From: CAZVGZ01 sp964627605
Lineage (GTDB): Bacteria; Latescibacterota; MWCZ01; CAZVGZ01
Assembly: GCA_964627605.1 (NCBI GenBank)
Contig: CAZVGZ010000017.1
Coordinates: 1 to 64,000 of the forward strand
Length of the DNA stretch: 64,000 bases
Direction: 5' to 3'
Positions 8,595 to 17,624 of the stretch are shown piece after piece. The first letter of the stretch is position 1, and every line of letters starts with the position of its first letter. The notes beneath the pieces were generated by a model. That model was not told the DNA's origin. It saw nothing but the letters and a program-made list of their open reading frames with translations, and searched no databases. Both the position numbers and the translations under genes were made by a program.

Positions 8595-11500
8595 ATGCAG
8601 ACAGAACAGATGTGGAGTTGCAGGCTGGAAGCACCTGTCGTGTCACCACCCCACGTTACAGAAGTCGATGGCAGACCCATAGTCGTTCTGGCTTCAGCCG
8701 ACGGTTTCTTGACGGCGGTCGATGGTACCGGAAACCAGGTATGGCGATGTGAGGTTGGCGGCATCGTAGGAGCCATCTCCGACGTAGACCTCAATGGCGA
8801 GCGGGCCCTGGTTGTCGGTGATGATCGCGGTTGGCTCACCGCAGTTGGAATGGACGGGTCAGCAGTTTGGGCCACCCGTGTCTGCGAATTCCATCGTCCA
8901 GAGCCGTGGAACACCGGAATCGGGTTGAACAACGGCGTAGCGGAACTTCGTTGCGACGCTCGCTCTCAACTTGTAGTGACGGACAAGTCGGGCACAGTGA
9001 CAGCTCTGGATGCCAAAGGAGCGGTTGTCTGGAGAGCACAACTGACCAGCCAGGGACACTTCCAGGGGATAGGGCGGCCTGCTGTGGCCGATATCAATGG
9101 CGACGGCGTGGACGAGATTGTCGTATCGGGTTTCGATGGGCGTGCGCACTGTTTGTCAGCCATCGGCGAGTGGAACTGGTCGACGGAGATCATGCCTGCG
9201 GAGGGCGGATATCACTCACCGCTGATTGCTGATTGGGGCGATGGGCCTCGCGTGCTGATTCAGGGCATGCGCGACGGCGTTTTGCGTTGTCTTGACCAGG
9301 ACGGTATTGAAGTCTGGGAGCACCGTGGAACCGGCGCGGTGGGGATTCACATGGGTTTGGCGCCCATCGTCCTAGACAACCGACCGCACATTCTCATCGC
9401 ATATAACAAAAGCGGCATCGAGCTCATCACAACCGACGGCCACCAGGTCTGGTACCGGGAGTACCAGCGCGGCAATCAGCCATTCGGACCATCAGTGGCG
9501 GACATCGACGGAGATGGCAACCCAGAGCTCCTGCTCACACGAGCTGGCAACCCCTCTCTGTGGATACTCGATTCTGAAGGGCTGATTCGGCAGGAGATCG
9601 AGATGGATGGACCGATGAACGGCGTGCCGGTCATCGGCGATCTGGACGGTGACGGGGTTCCCGAATTCATCACTGTGAACGCCGACAGCGGGTTGGTTGC
9701 TGCAAATAGAGTTGTGGATGCACTACCGGGAGGTGTAATCCAGTGGAAGAGCGGCCGAGGTGATTTCGATGGTCGGGGATCGACCACATTCGGAGTCGAG
9801 AGGAAAACTTCGACAGCCCTCGCAAAAACCGCAGTCTCGGCAACAATACCAGAGCTGGAGCGCACGACGCCAACTCCGCTCGCAACATGCCGCCAGCCGC
9901 TTCAGTACGCAGTCAAAACCGAAGAAATCGCTGGAAAAATTATACATGTCTCAGTCCAAGGCCCCGACGGCGTCCCTTACAAATTCGTTCGATATCGTGA
10001 GGACCCGGTTCACGGTTGGATTGAGCCGCTCGACAGCGGCGTATACCAAATGCACGCAAAGCTTTACGGCGCTGATGGCGCTTCTGTTGCGCAACTGGAT
10101 GAAAGCATAAAGTTTGTAGAGTTCGCCAACGAGCGGGATCGTGGGGCCGAACTGCTCGCCGCTGTTGATAAGCTCATTCACGACCACGAAGCAGTGAGAT
10201 TGGCTGGGATAGAGCGATCCGCCCGTTTGGCCGAAGATCGCTGGGAAGGGTTGCTTAGACGGATGGAGATGGGCGAGGAGAATCAAAAACTTCTCGCAGG
10301 AGAGGTTCAAGGTCATCTCTCCCACCTGGACTGGCTTCTTGCGTGCGGGCGACGAGCAGCCGAGATATGCGAAAGCGCTTCCGAGCCGGTTGAGATTATC
10401 GTCTGGCAGCTAGAACATCCGTGGGCACAGCACTCCCCAACCAGTTCTGCCCCGCCAGAACATCCCCAAAACGAACTTCGAGTGGTCACCGAACCACGGT
10501 CGCACGAGGCAACCGTGGTTGCCATCGCGAATGTTACCGGCAGATCGCTAAACGTCCGCGTCTCGTTGGATGAATGGCTCGACAGCGATGCAGCGAAAAA
10601 TGGGCCTACATCCGACATGATTACGTTGCGGCATGTGGTTCACGTACCGACGGCCAGAGAGCAGATGTCTCCTGACGTTCTGCCTAAACTTGACGAGGCT
10701 GGAGTGCTAACGATACCCGCAGGGGAGTCGGTGTTGCTGTGGATGGATTGGGCTGCAAACGAGAGCCTACCTGGTACTTACGGCTCCAATCTTCATATCC
10801 GTGCCCTCACCGTTGAAGGGCATGTCTCGACCACCCCGCTCGTTTGGGAGATATTGCCCTATGCCTTGCCAAAACAGAAACCGCTCTGGTTTCATGTTTG
10901 GGCCTACAACAACCCTCTGCTTGGCGACGCGGAAGCGGTCTGGCAGGATCTGATCGACCACCACATGAATGTGTTTGACCTGCCGCTGCCTTCGGTTACG
11001 TACGACCATAATGGCGACATCGGAACTTTGGATTTTTCAGGTGCAGATAGTGTCATCGCGAAGGCTCCTGAAGGTTCGTTCTATCTGTGGCATGGTGGAG
11101 AAACTATTGTCGCCGCAGTCGACGAAGCGCCGGGCGTGGGTTCGGACGCATGGCGAAAAGGGTACGAGCAGTTCGCGAACGCGTGGGTAGCTCACCTCGC
11201 CGAAAAAGGGGTCGGCTACGACCGCCATGCCAACTACATAATCGACGAACCAGGTATCGATGGTGGTTTCAAAGTGGATTATTTTGAGCGGGTTGCTCGC
11301 ATCTGGAAGTCGATCGACCCGCAACTGCTCATCTACTCCAATCCAGGTGGTGGTGCGACTCGCGGTCACATAAAACGCATCGTGGAATTCGCCGATATCC
11401 TCGGCCCAGGCTGGGGCGAATACCGTGGCATCCCAGACGTCTATCACCCAGGAGATGAGACCGTACCGACAGCTACCGAACCCAACGAGTTCATCGACAC

Positions 11501-11963
11501 CATGGTCAACGACTCACAGATGATGTGGACGTACAGATGCTCGGACGGGGGCAAAGACTTCCTGCGGATGAGTTACTACTGGGAGCCGATCTGGCAGGGC
11601 CCAAGTTTCAATCTGAACGGTCTGGGCTTCTGGTCTTACGCAGGACGTCAGACAGACTTCTGGCAGGGCCCGACACCAAATAACAGCGATTGGGAACTGG
11701 TTTACAGCGGGTCATCAGGTCCGGTTCCCAGCCGTCGCTGGCAGGGGCTTCGCATCGGTATTGAGGATGACGCACGGCTGCGCATGGTGCTCATAGCAGC
11801 GGACCGCGCGCGTGAGGGTGGCGACGCCAAAAGGGCGGATAGCCTAACTGATCGCAGAACCCATCTCATCGATAAGGTTCTTAAGAGCGGCATCGATGAG
11901 CGCGTAATCTCGGATGTGCGAACTGAGCTTCGCGCCATACTTGTGGAGGAGATGGGCGGGTGA
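8595..11963 (+). CDS. Giant protein: PQQ/FG-GAP-type beta-propeller fused to a GH123/DUF4091-like barrel
   Basis: A 1122-residue protein with no visible signal peptide. Residues 1-380 form a propeller with PQQ-like WRCEVGG / VWRAQL repeats and calcium-binding FG-GAP/VCBS loops (DINGDGVDE, DIDGDGNPE, DLDGDGVPE). Residues ~430-700 hold a linker with a coiled-coil-like helix and a beta-rich domain (VVAIANVTGRSLNVRV). Residues ~755-1060 look like the TIM barrel of glycoside-hydrolase-123/DUF4091 proteins: PLWFHVWAYNNP, then NYIIDEPG with the acidic pair Asp884-Glu885, then LIYSNPGGG and a late W-rich SYYWEPIWQGP. The order barrel-after-propeller and the Asp-Glu pair suggest N-acetylhexosaminide hydrolysis, but the substrate is inference. 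The start is supported by GGAGAGCAAGTAATG. Confidence 0.65.
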   Translation: MQTEQMWSCRLEAPVVSPPHVTEVDGRPIVVLASADGFLTAVDGTGNQVWRCEVGGIVGAISDVDLNGERALVVGDDRGWLTAVGMDGSAVWATRVCEFHRPEPWNTGIGLNNGVAELRCDARSQLVVTDKSGTVTALDAKGAVVWRAQLTSQGHFQGIGRPAVADINGDGVDEIVVSGFDGRAHCLSAIGEWNWSTEIMPAEGGYHSPLIADWGDGPRVLIQGMRDGVLRCLDQDGIEVWEHRGTGAVGIHMGLAPIVLDNRPHILIAYNKSGIELITTDGHQVWYREYQRGNQPFGPSVADIDGDGNPELLLTRAGNPSLWILDSEGLIRQEIEMDGPMNGVPVIGDLDGDGVPEFITVNADSGLVAANRVVDALPGGVIQWKSGRGDFDGRGSTTFGVERKTSTALAKTAVSATIPELERTTPTPLATCRQPLQYAVKTEEIAGKIIHVSVQGPDGVPYKFVRYREDPVHGWIEPLDSGVYQMHAKLYGADGASVAQLDESIKFVEFANERDRGAELLAAVDKLIHDHEAVRLAGIERSARLAEDRWEGLLRRMEMGEENQKLLAGEVQGHLSHLDWLLACGRRAAEICESASEPVEIIVWQLEHPWAQHSPTSSAPPEHPQNELRVVTEPRSHEATVVAIANVTGRSLNVRVSLDEWLDSDAAKNGPTSDMITLRHVVHVPTAREQMSPDVLPKLDEAGVLTIPAGESVLLWMDWAANESLPGTYGSNLHIRALTVEGHVSTTPLVWEILPYALPKQKPLWFHVWAYNNPLLGDAEAVWQDLIDHHMNVFDLPLPSVTYDHNGDIGTLDFSGADSVIAKAPEGSFYLWHGGETIVAAVDEAPGVGSDAWRKGYEQFANAWVAHLAEKGVGYDRHANYIIDEPGIDGGFKVDYFERVARIWKSIDPQLLIYSNPGGGATRGHIKRIVEFADILGPGWGEYRGIPDVYHPGDETVPTATEPNEFIDTMVNDSQMMWTYRCSDGGKDFLRMSYYWEPIWQGPSFNLNGLGFWSYAGRQTDFWQGPTPNNSDWELVYSGSSGPVPSRRWQGLRIGIEDDARLRMVLIAADRAREGGDAKRADSLTDRRTHLIDKVLKSGIDERVISDVRTELRAILVEEMGG

Positions 11964-12004
11964 CGCCTTTTCGGCAACCAGGAATGCCCAGGTAAGCAAC
12001 GTGA

Positions 12005-12043
12005 ATGGTTGAAAGGGCGTTGCATGCACGGTCCTTCAACCAT
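12005..12043. terminator. Stem-loop between convergent genes
   Basis: ATGGTTGAA at 12005-12013 pairs perfectly with TTCAACCAT at 12035-12043, across a 21-base loop. It lies between the ends of two convergent genes, where a bidirectional terminator is expected. Neither side has a clear T tract, so a factor-independent terminator is only possible. Confidence 0.35.
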
Positions 12044-12052
12044 AACCACAAT

Positions 12053-13345
12053 CTACCGTACCAAAGTCATCCGCTTGGTGAACGTCTGAGCCAGTGTCGA
12101 GAACCGATAGAAGTAGACACCACTTGCAGCTGAGCGCCCAGCACTGCCTCGTCCATCCCACACAACAGAATGCGTTCCCTCAACCATGTGTGCATCCACA
12201 ACTGTTCTAACGTGCTGCCCTGAAAGAGTGAACAGTTCCATTACTACTTCCTGACCGGTCGCGACGGTAAACCGGATAGTAGTGGATGGGTTGAACGGAT
12301 TCGGATAGGCACCTACCAGTTCGGTTCGTGTCGGCAGTGACCTCATCGTCGAAGTGTGAGCAAAGTAGAAAGCACCCATATCGGCCCGCGTGCCATCGGG
12401 ATCATTTGGCGAAGCCGGGTTTCCAGCATCTATACACGGCGAGTTTGGCTGGAGGCGGTAGTTGCCATTTGCCATGTCCACAAATAGTGGATCGACATTG
12501 ATGGTTGTCTGACCGGGGTAGTCTTCGCCGATGTTCGTGTAGTTGAAGAAAAGGCCTTCACTTGTATAGCGTATCGGCCACGCCAGCATGTTCTTCGGGC
12601 CGTTCGCCCACACTATGCAGTTGATGACATTGACCGTACTGTAGAGAGTGCGAAGCCCTGATCCCGTCGCTGGCGAGTGATTGTCCACAACCGTGCATCC
12701 AACCAAGTCTATCGTTTACATATCCCCGACGTCTATTCCTGCACCTTCAATGATAGCTGTATTCCGCGCAACTACGGATCCAACCAACGACATATAACCT
12801 TGGTGCAAGAAAATCCCGCCGCCAAATCGAGCGGTGTTGTCTGTAAAGGCGCAGGCAACGAAATTGATGTCCGATCCTCCGGTGATATATACACCTCCAC
12901 CGACCGTCGCTGTATTGCCAGTGAAAGTGGAGCTGCAGATCTCGGCGGTGCGAACCCACCTTAGAGAGAGTCCGCCGTAAAAGCCTTTGTTGTCGCTAAA
13001 GACCGAGTGGTTCATCTCAAAAGTGGTTGAGTTGGCACTGCTGCTAACAATCAACGGACCACCTTTTGCGTCGTGGGGCGCGTCCACACCGCTAATCCGC
13101 ACATAAGAGAGTTTTGTATCTGCTGCGGTGTTAGCACTATCCCCTTGAATGATTAGCGGATTGCTCCACACCTCAATGCCACGCCATTTACCTGCGAAGC
13201 CCGGCAGAAAGCGGATGCTGTCGGATTGGGTACCAACTGCTCGCAACCCACCGGCGATATTGACCAAAGCGTCAGCATCAGTTCTTACCCCCTCTTTTGC
13301 ACCCGTCCACTTCACCATTCGCGATCCGGTTTTGGCGCGCACCAT
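12053..13345 (-). pseudogene. Parallel beta-helix protein with PNPFNPS C-terminal module, broken by an in-frame TAA and lacking its N-terminus
   Basis: Two stretches in the same frame (13345-12716 and 12713-12053) form one protein split by a single TAA at 12716-12718. Before the stop are right-handed beta-helix turns (FEMNHSVFSDNKGFYGGLS, NFVACAFTDNTARFGGGIF). After it the helix goes on without a gap (DLVGCTVVDNHSP) and ends in PNPFNPSTTIRF, VVWDGRGSAG and KRMTLVR, a FlgD/type IX-like sorting module. The 5' end is also missing: an in-frame stop lies shortly before the first ATG, and there is no signal peptide, unlike intact relatives that need export. The stop is TAA, so selenocysteine recoding cannot explain it. 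Most likely this is a decayed surface protein; a base-call error would account for the stop but not for the missing signal peptide. Confidence 0.75.
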
Positions 13346-13609
13346 ACAACCCCCACCGGGCGCTACTTATAAGTTAGTATCATAGTACGGTTTGTCACCT
13401 GGGGAGGGAGCAACTATTTTTCGGATCGATGGCCGCCGAAAAAGCCTGAAGGTAGGCCAAGTCTATGGGGCCCAAAAGCGACAGTTTTCTCTGTCCCAAC
13501 GACGTTGGAGGGTGTTGAGATGTCGTGAAGTCGTTACTGGAGGTGGTGCCCCAAGGCAGGTGACACCATCAACCCAACGGACGTGTTTGGCGTCTGGTTT
13601 GCAGGGCTT

Positions 13610-15373
13610 TCAGCTCTTTTCGGCCGCTTGCCTGAGCGCCTCCTCGTTTTCTATTAGAGCTAACCTGACGAACCCGGTTAGCACTTTTTCCATTCCCTTG
13701 TAGACGTTGAAGATCGTGGCAGCTTCATGGGTGACCACGAGCTGGTGCCGCGCCTCGCTCGCCCCTTCGCCAGCACTCACCCTCACCACGTCAACGGCAG
13801 CCAATCCTGAGGCCGAGCAGTCGTTGAGTTTTCGGATCCAAGGAGCCATCTCTTTAGCCAACCTGGGGTAGCGAACAGTGCTTGTCAAGCGGCGCACGGC
13901 TTTGCGTACTCTAAAAAAGTAGGACTCAATTGCCACCAATGCATCGTCTTTGGCTGGTCCTTCACTGACTCGCCAGTTCTCCACCAAGGAGGACAGCCGT
14001 TCCGAATCGCCCTTTCGAAGGCAGCAGACGAGAAGGTTGTTGGCAACGACTCTCAAGTCCTCGGCGACCGATGGGTAGAGAGCCTCAGTGGCGGCCTCCC
14101 ACGACATCCACGGATCGTGCGCAGCCCCGTGCCACAAAAAGTCACCGACGGTAAACAACGGCACTTTCGACGATGCATAGGCGTCCATCGGGTTTGCGTA
14201 CAGCCCTTTTGCATGATCGCCCAGAGTCGCTTCCCGTCCCTCATACGGTCCGATGTGCATCTCTTTCCACATATCAGCATCGTTGACAGGATAGTTGTCC
14301 CAATACATCACCGGACGGCCCACCACCTTCGACACTTCATCGGTGTGTTTGGCGGTCAGTTCGGCTGAGCAGATTTTGGGGCCGGTCCAGAAAATATCGA
14401 CGCCTTCGGGTAGAGACGCGGCTGTCTTTAGGTAGTCTGAGTCTTTGGCTGTTTTGCCCTCAAGGAAATAGTCGCTATAGTGTGTCGGGCAGAAAACAAG
14501 ACTCGTATCCGAATCGCGCGACTGGAGATGCTCCCAGACCTTGGTCGTCACGTGAACGTGCCCCTCGGCCTGCGAAGAAAACTGCTCCAGATCGTCCGGG
14601 TGGGTCATCTCCTCTGGAATGTCATCGAATAGGAGTGCAAACGAGCGCACACCGATATCGAACATCTGATCGAATTTGCCGGTAATGGCGTTCAGGTCCA
14701 CCACGCTTGAATGAACCACGCTTAGACCAGGACTCAGCGCGTACCCGAAAATCAGACCCAACTCGCTGGCTCGGTCCGCCAACTCCTTGTAGGTGTCCAA
14801 GATCTCTTGGGGATACCGGTCTCTCCACAGGTATCGGTGGAGGTAATCGTCTTTTGGGGCGAACATGAAATGGCTGAATTTGAGATTCGCCAGCATCGCG
14901 CACATTTCCAGCCGCACGGTATGCGGCCACGGATCTCCATAGAAACCTTCAATCACTCCCCTTACGGCGACATCCGGCCAATCAATTACCTGGGTTTCCA
15001 CCGGGCCCTGGCGAAGTATCTGTTTCAAAGTCGCCAACCCGTACCTGAGCCCAGAAGATGTTGCGGCCGTAATCGTGACTTTTGGCGGGTCTACCGGAGT
15101 CTTTCCCCCGCGGATCGTCAAACGGTAGGCTTGTGCAGCTTTGGCGTCTGACAGACCGTCAGGCAAGTGATCTTGAAGCGCCTCGGCGTCTTCAATCAGA
15201 CTGACTACGCCTTCTGTGTTGTCCACCACTACAACTTCCATGCCGCAACCAGCAAGGTGTAGGGCCGGGTCGAAATCCGCTCCTGGCTGATTCACCGTCA
15301 GCAGTGGCGCGAACCAGACCGCGTCGCCGGTCGTGAACTGATGTGGGATAGGATACACGGATGGTGAAGGCAA
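13610..15373 (-). CDS. GH84 beta-N-acetylglucosaminidase (O-GlcNAcase/hyaluronidase-like)
   Basis: Retaining hexosaminidase that removes terminal beta-GlcNAc by substrate-assisted catalysis. An N-terminal GH20/GH84-type alpha/beta domain (to ~140) precedes the barrel, which opens with RGVIEGFYGDPWP, continues with APKDDYLHRYLWRDRYP and has the catalytic Asp pair at residues 250-251 (LLFDDIPEE). A helical domain follows (IRKLNDCSASGL). The 587-residue length fits the core enzyme. The start codon is TTG (MPSPSVYPIP), preceded by AGGGGTGATTAC. No signal peptide is visible, which suggests a cytoplasmic enzyme acting on imported amino-sugar oligomers, though a non-classical start cannot be excluded. 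It fits with the other glycan-degrading genes in the window. Confidence 0.92.
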   Translation of the reverse strand: MPSPSVYPIPHQFTTGDAVWFAPLLTVNQPGADFDPALHLAGCGMEVVVVDNTEGVVSLIEDAEALQDHLPDGLSDAKAAQAYRLTIRGGKTPVDPPKVTITAATSSGLRYGLATLKQILRQGPVETQVIDWPDVAVRGVIEGFYGDPWPHTVRLEMCAMLANLKFSHFMFAPKDDYLHRYLWRDRYPQEILDTYKELADRASELGLIFGYALSPGLSVVHSSVVDLNAITGKFDQMFDIGVRSFALLFDDIPEEMTHPDDLEQFSSQAEGHVHVTTKVWEHLQSRDSDTSLVFCPTHYSDYFLEGKTAKDSDYLKTAASLPEGVDIFWTGPKICSAELTAKHTDEVSKVVGRPVMYWDNYPVNDADMWKEMHIGPYEGREATLGDHAKGLYANPMDAYASSKVPLFTVGDFLWHGAAHDPWMSWEAATEALYPSVAEDLRVVANNLLVCCLRKGDSERLSSLVENWRVSEGPAKDDALVAIESYFFRVRKAVRRLTSTVRYPRLAKEMAPWIRKLNDCSASGLAAVDVVRVSAGEGASEARHQLVVTHEAATIFNVYKGMEKVLTGFVRLALIENEEALRQAAEKS

Positions 15374-15732
15374 GTAATCACCCCTCTTTTTGCAGTTTGT
15401 AGCCGGCTCGACCTGCGCCGCAGTGTCGATGTCTATCTAGTGTAAAGAACAGAATAGTACACCCACTCGCCAGACGCTATGGGTGCTTACTGCCAATCTG
15501 TGGATCGCTTGGATCTGGCTCAAATATGCTGTGCGCCCCGACCGCCTCAAGCCAGTCTTTCCGGTAATCACCATCGTTATTGCGCGATCGACGAGCGATC
15601 ATGAGTCGTCCTGGAGTGACTGCATCCAAAAATCGGCAGCAGACATCCTAGGTGCTCTTCATGTGGAAAGATCTTCCCCTTGTCGGACCAAGAGGGAGGG
15701 CATTTTTCTAAGGTTGTTTGACGATCTGGTAC
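15374..15732. other. Intergenic region, nothing recognised
   Basis: 359 bases between two leftward genes. I see no plausible coding frame, RNA gene or strong hairpin, only a weak 5-base repeat GATCG/CGATC near 15589-15602. It probably carries the promoter of the hexosaminidase gene. Confidence 0.4.
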
Positions 15733-16764
15733 CTAGTCTTTCGACGGCAGGTGTTCGTCAAGGTAGGCTTCGGCCGCATTGACGAGTTCTTCTCGCGCCT
15801 TTTCTATCGGCCCATCAACCCTTATTCCGGCAGCCTTTCTGTGGCCGCCCCCTCCAAATTGATGAGCAAATTCGTTGACGTTAGCTTCGTCTGCTGACCT
15901 CGCGCTGACACGCACTCGACCGTCGTTGGTGGGGCGGAAGAACATGCCGATCTCCACCCCTCTGATCGACACAGTGTGATCTGGAAGCGTTTCTATTTCC
16001 ACCGGCTTTCCGTCGCTGGCGACGGGCTCGTCGGTGAGCGCCATAGTTGCCACGCGCCCACTTTCGGAAATTTCTATAGTGGAGATAGCATTACCCATAA
16101 GCTTGATAGATTCATAAGAGTTCTTGAAGAACAACTCATTGGCCAGACGGGCGATATTCACTCCAGCGTCAATCATCTCAGAGCCGATCGCCATCGCTTC
16201 GGAATTGGTCTGCTCAAAACAGAATCGACCTGTATCGGTCAAAATTCCTGAGACTATCTGGGTAGCCAGGGTAACGTCAGGTTCAACGCCTAGCTGCCGC
16301 ATAAGGCGATAGACCAGCGACGAAGCCGAGCAGGCGCTCGAATCGATTAATATGTGGTCCCCAACGCCAGCGGCGTCGCCATGGTGGTCGACAAACAAGG
16401 TCGTTATGTCGGACCAACTGCTTCCGCCCAAAGTATCTGGCGCGCTGTCACCATCGTCGAAATGCTCGCGAACCGCGCCGCAGTTAATTTTATCGTGGCG
16501 AGGGGTGTCAATTACAATGACAGCGTCCGGCTCAAAATCGTCTGGGACGGTTTCGGCAATCGCTTCTGTTTCCGGCAAAAAAGCGTACTGGACCGGCGGC
16601 CCCTCGTCGTTTACAACGATGGCTTCTTTGTCGGCCAAACGCAGAAGGTGGGCCATTGACAACTGCGAGGCCTCGGCGTCGCCGTCTGGACTAAGATGCG
16701 CAGTCACGACAAACCGCTTACACCTGCGGATCGCATCCGCTATGGCCTCAATGTTGGCCCCCAT
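15733..16764 (-). CDS. nrnA: DHH/DHHA1 phosphoesterase, NrnA-type oligoribonuclease/pAp phosphatase
   Basis: Cytoplasmic manganese-dependent phosphoesterase that degrades short RNA oligomers and dephosphorylates 3',5'-pAp. The DHH domain shows HLSPDGDAEAS near residue 23, IDTPRH near 90 and the signature VDHHGD near 124. The C-terminal DHHA1 domain ends with FAHQFGGGGHRKAAG, the RNA/substrate-binding glycine-rich motif. Length (343) is slightly above the usual ~315 because of an insert after CGAVREHF. pAp phosphatase activity would link it to sulfate assimilation, and a second candidate pAp phosphatase lies in the cysteine operon of this window. A short broken TPR gene precedes it. Confidence 0.9.
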   Translation of the reverse strand: MGANIEAIADAIRRCKRFVVTAHLSPDGDAEASQLSMAHLLRLADKEAIVVNDEGPPVQYAFLPETEAIAETVPDDFEPDAVIVIDTPRHDKINCGAVREHFDDGDSAPDTLGGSSWSDITTLFVDHHGDAAGVGDHILIDSSACSASSLVYRLMRQLGVEPDVTLATQIVSGILTDTGRFCFEQTNSEAMAIGSEMIDAGVNIARLANELFFKNSYESIKLMGNAISTIEISESGRVATMALTDEPVASDGKPVEIETLPDHTVSIRGVEIGMFFRPTNDGRVRVSARSADEANVNEFAHQFGGGGHRKAAGIRVDGPIEKAREELVNAAEAYLDEHLPSKD

Positions 16765-16832
16765 ATATTGGTCCTCCCCAAAAAAACTTATCTACCGCCG
16801 TCTCCTCACTGAAGAGCGGGGTTAGTCGAATC

Positions 16833-17207
16833 TCAGGTGCCTACCCGCAACTCGGACAGCAACCGCTCCGCTTCCTGCGACTCCCTCTTTGCGTCATCAG
16901 TGCGATCGCTGCTATCCAGCTAAGTCGCATATGTCTCAAAGGCTCCCGCCAACTCGAATGTCCGGCCGCGGTCGCGAAGTATGCCAATGCATTGGGCAAA
17001 AACTTCCTCGGCGTCCTGTCCTCTGGCCGCGCGCACTTGCCCTTTGGCCAGAAGTGCCTGGGCAGTATCTACGACGTAGTGATTAGGCTCAGATATCTCT
17101 AGGCTTTTGTCTGCCGCAATCTCGGCTTCGTCCAATCGGTCAGCTGCTACATACGCCCCAGCCAAAGCCCACACAACATACTTGTCGGTCAATAACATGA
17201 CCGGCAA
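16833..17207 (-). pseudogene. TPR-repeat protein remnant, interrupted by TAG
   Basis: A 95-residue frame (17207-16920) reads as tetratricopeptide repeats (ALAGAYVAADRLDEAEIAADKSL, ALLAKGQVRAARG) like the C-terminal part of AfsR- or adenylate-cyclase-type TPR proteins. It ends abruptly at a TAG at 16920-16922. The same frame continues for 28 codons after the stop with ordinary helical sequence (AKRESQEAERLLSEL) to a TGA at 16833. There is no N-terminal domain, so both ends are compromised. I infer a decayed gene fragment. A functional short TPR protein ending at the TAG is possible but less likely. Confidence 0.5.
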
Positions 17208-17225
17208 AATCAGGCCGTTTGTAGC

Positions 17226-17519
17226 CTACCAGTCCCAGTGACGCCTAATCGAATCAGCAAGCGTGACAGGTGTCGATCGCTCGGCGTGAGTCCATCCTCC
17301 GTCGACCAGCGCCCCAGCGAAAGCATCTGCCAACTCGGCCTGCCCCAACGCTTGCGCTAGCATCTGCCCCAACTGTTGGGCATTGATCCGTGCTAGCTGC
17401 GTGACGACAACTATCTGCGGTGGAAGCGGTTTGCCCGCCAGGACATCTGTCAAAGCCTGTTTTACCTGCGGGTGCTCCACTAGCTGCTGGATTAAATTCC
17501 GCAGTTCGTTGTCGGTCAT
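17226..17519 (-). CDS. Small protein of unknown function (97 aa)
   Basis: Not recognised. It is mostly helical and Gln/Ala/Leu-rich (LIQQLVEHPQVKQALTDVL, QQLGQMLAQALGQAELADAF), soluble, without signal peptide or cysteines, and ends in RRHWDW. AGGAAGG stands ~12 bases before the ATG. It is in the same frame as the TPR remnant just downstream, with only a TAG between, so it could be the surviving front part of a longer gene. Nothing in it resembles TPRs, so I keep it as a separate gene. Confidence 0.45.
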   Translation of the reverse strand: MTDNELRNLIQQLVEHPQVKQALTDVLAGKPLPPQIVVVTQLARINAQQLGQMLAQALGQAELADAFAGALVDGGWTHAERSTPVTLADSIRRHWDW

Positions 17520-17624
17520 TACTCTGCAATCCTTCCTATTCTAAGCGCTGCTCGATGCGGGACGGCAGCGAGGCCAAAGGATAAAAAGTCGTCTCAAACT
17601 ACCGCGATGCCAAGTGTTTGGCTC

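Noticed and set aside
8222..8932. Long N-terminal extension of the cysteine desulfurase (237 codons)
   Set aside because: The residues are unlike any desulfurase, the conserved YLDHNATTP start lies at 8221 with a good ribosome-binding site, and the extension would run through the start of the divergent gene.
13346..13609. Possible cobalamin or other riboswitch between the beta-helix and hexosaminidase genes
   Set aside because: GC-rich inverted pieces such as GGTGCCCC are present but no conserved aptamer core could be matched.
12716..17207. Stop-codon recoding by selenocysteine, as in selD, for the other interrupted genes
   Set aside because: The interrupting codons are TAA or TAG, never TGA, and no hairpin comparable to the selD SECIS follows.
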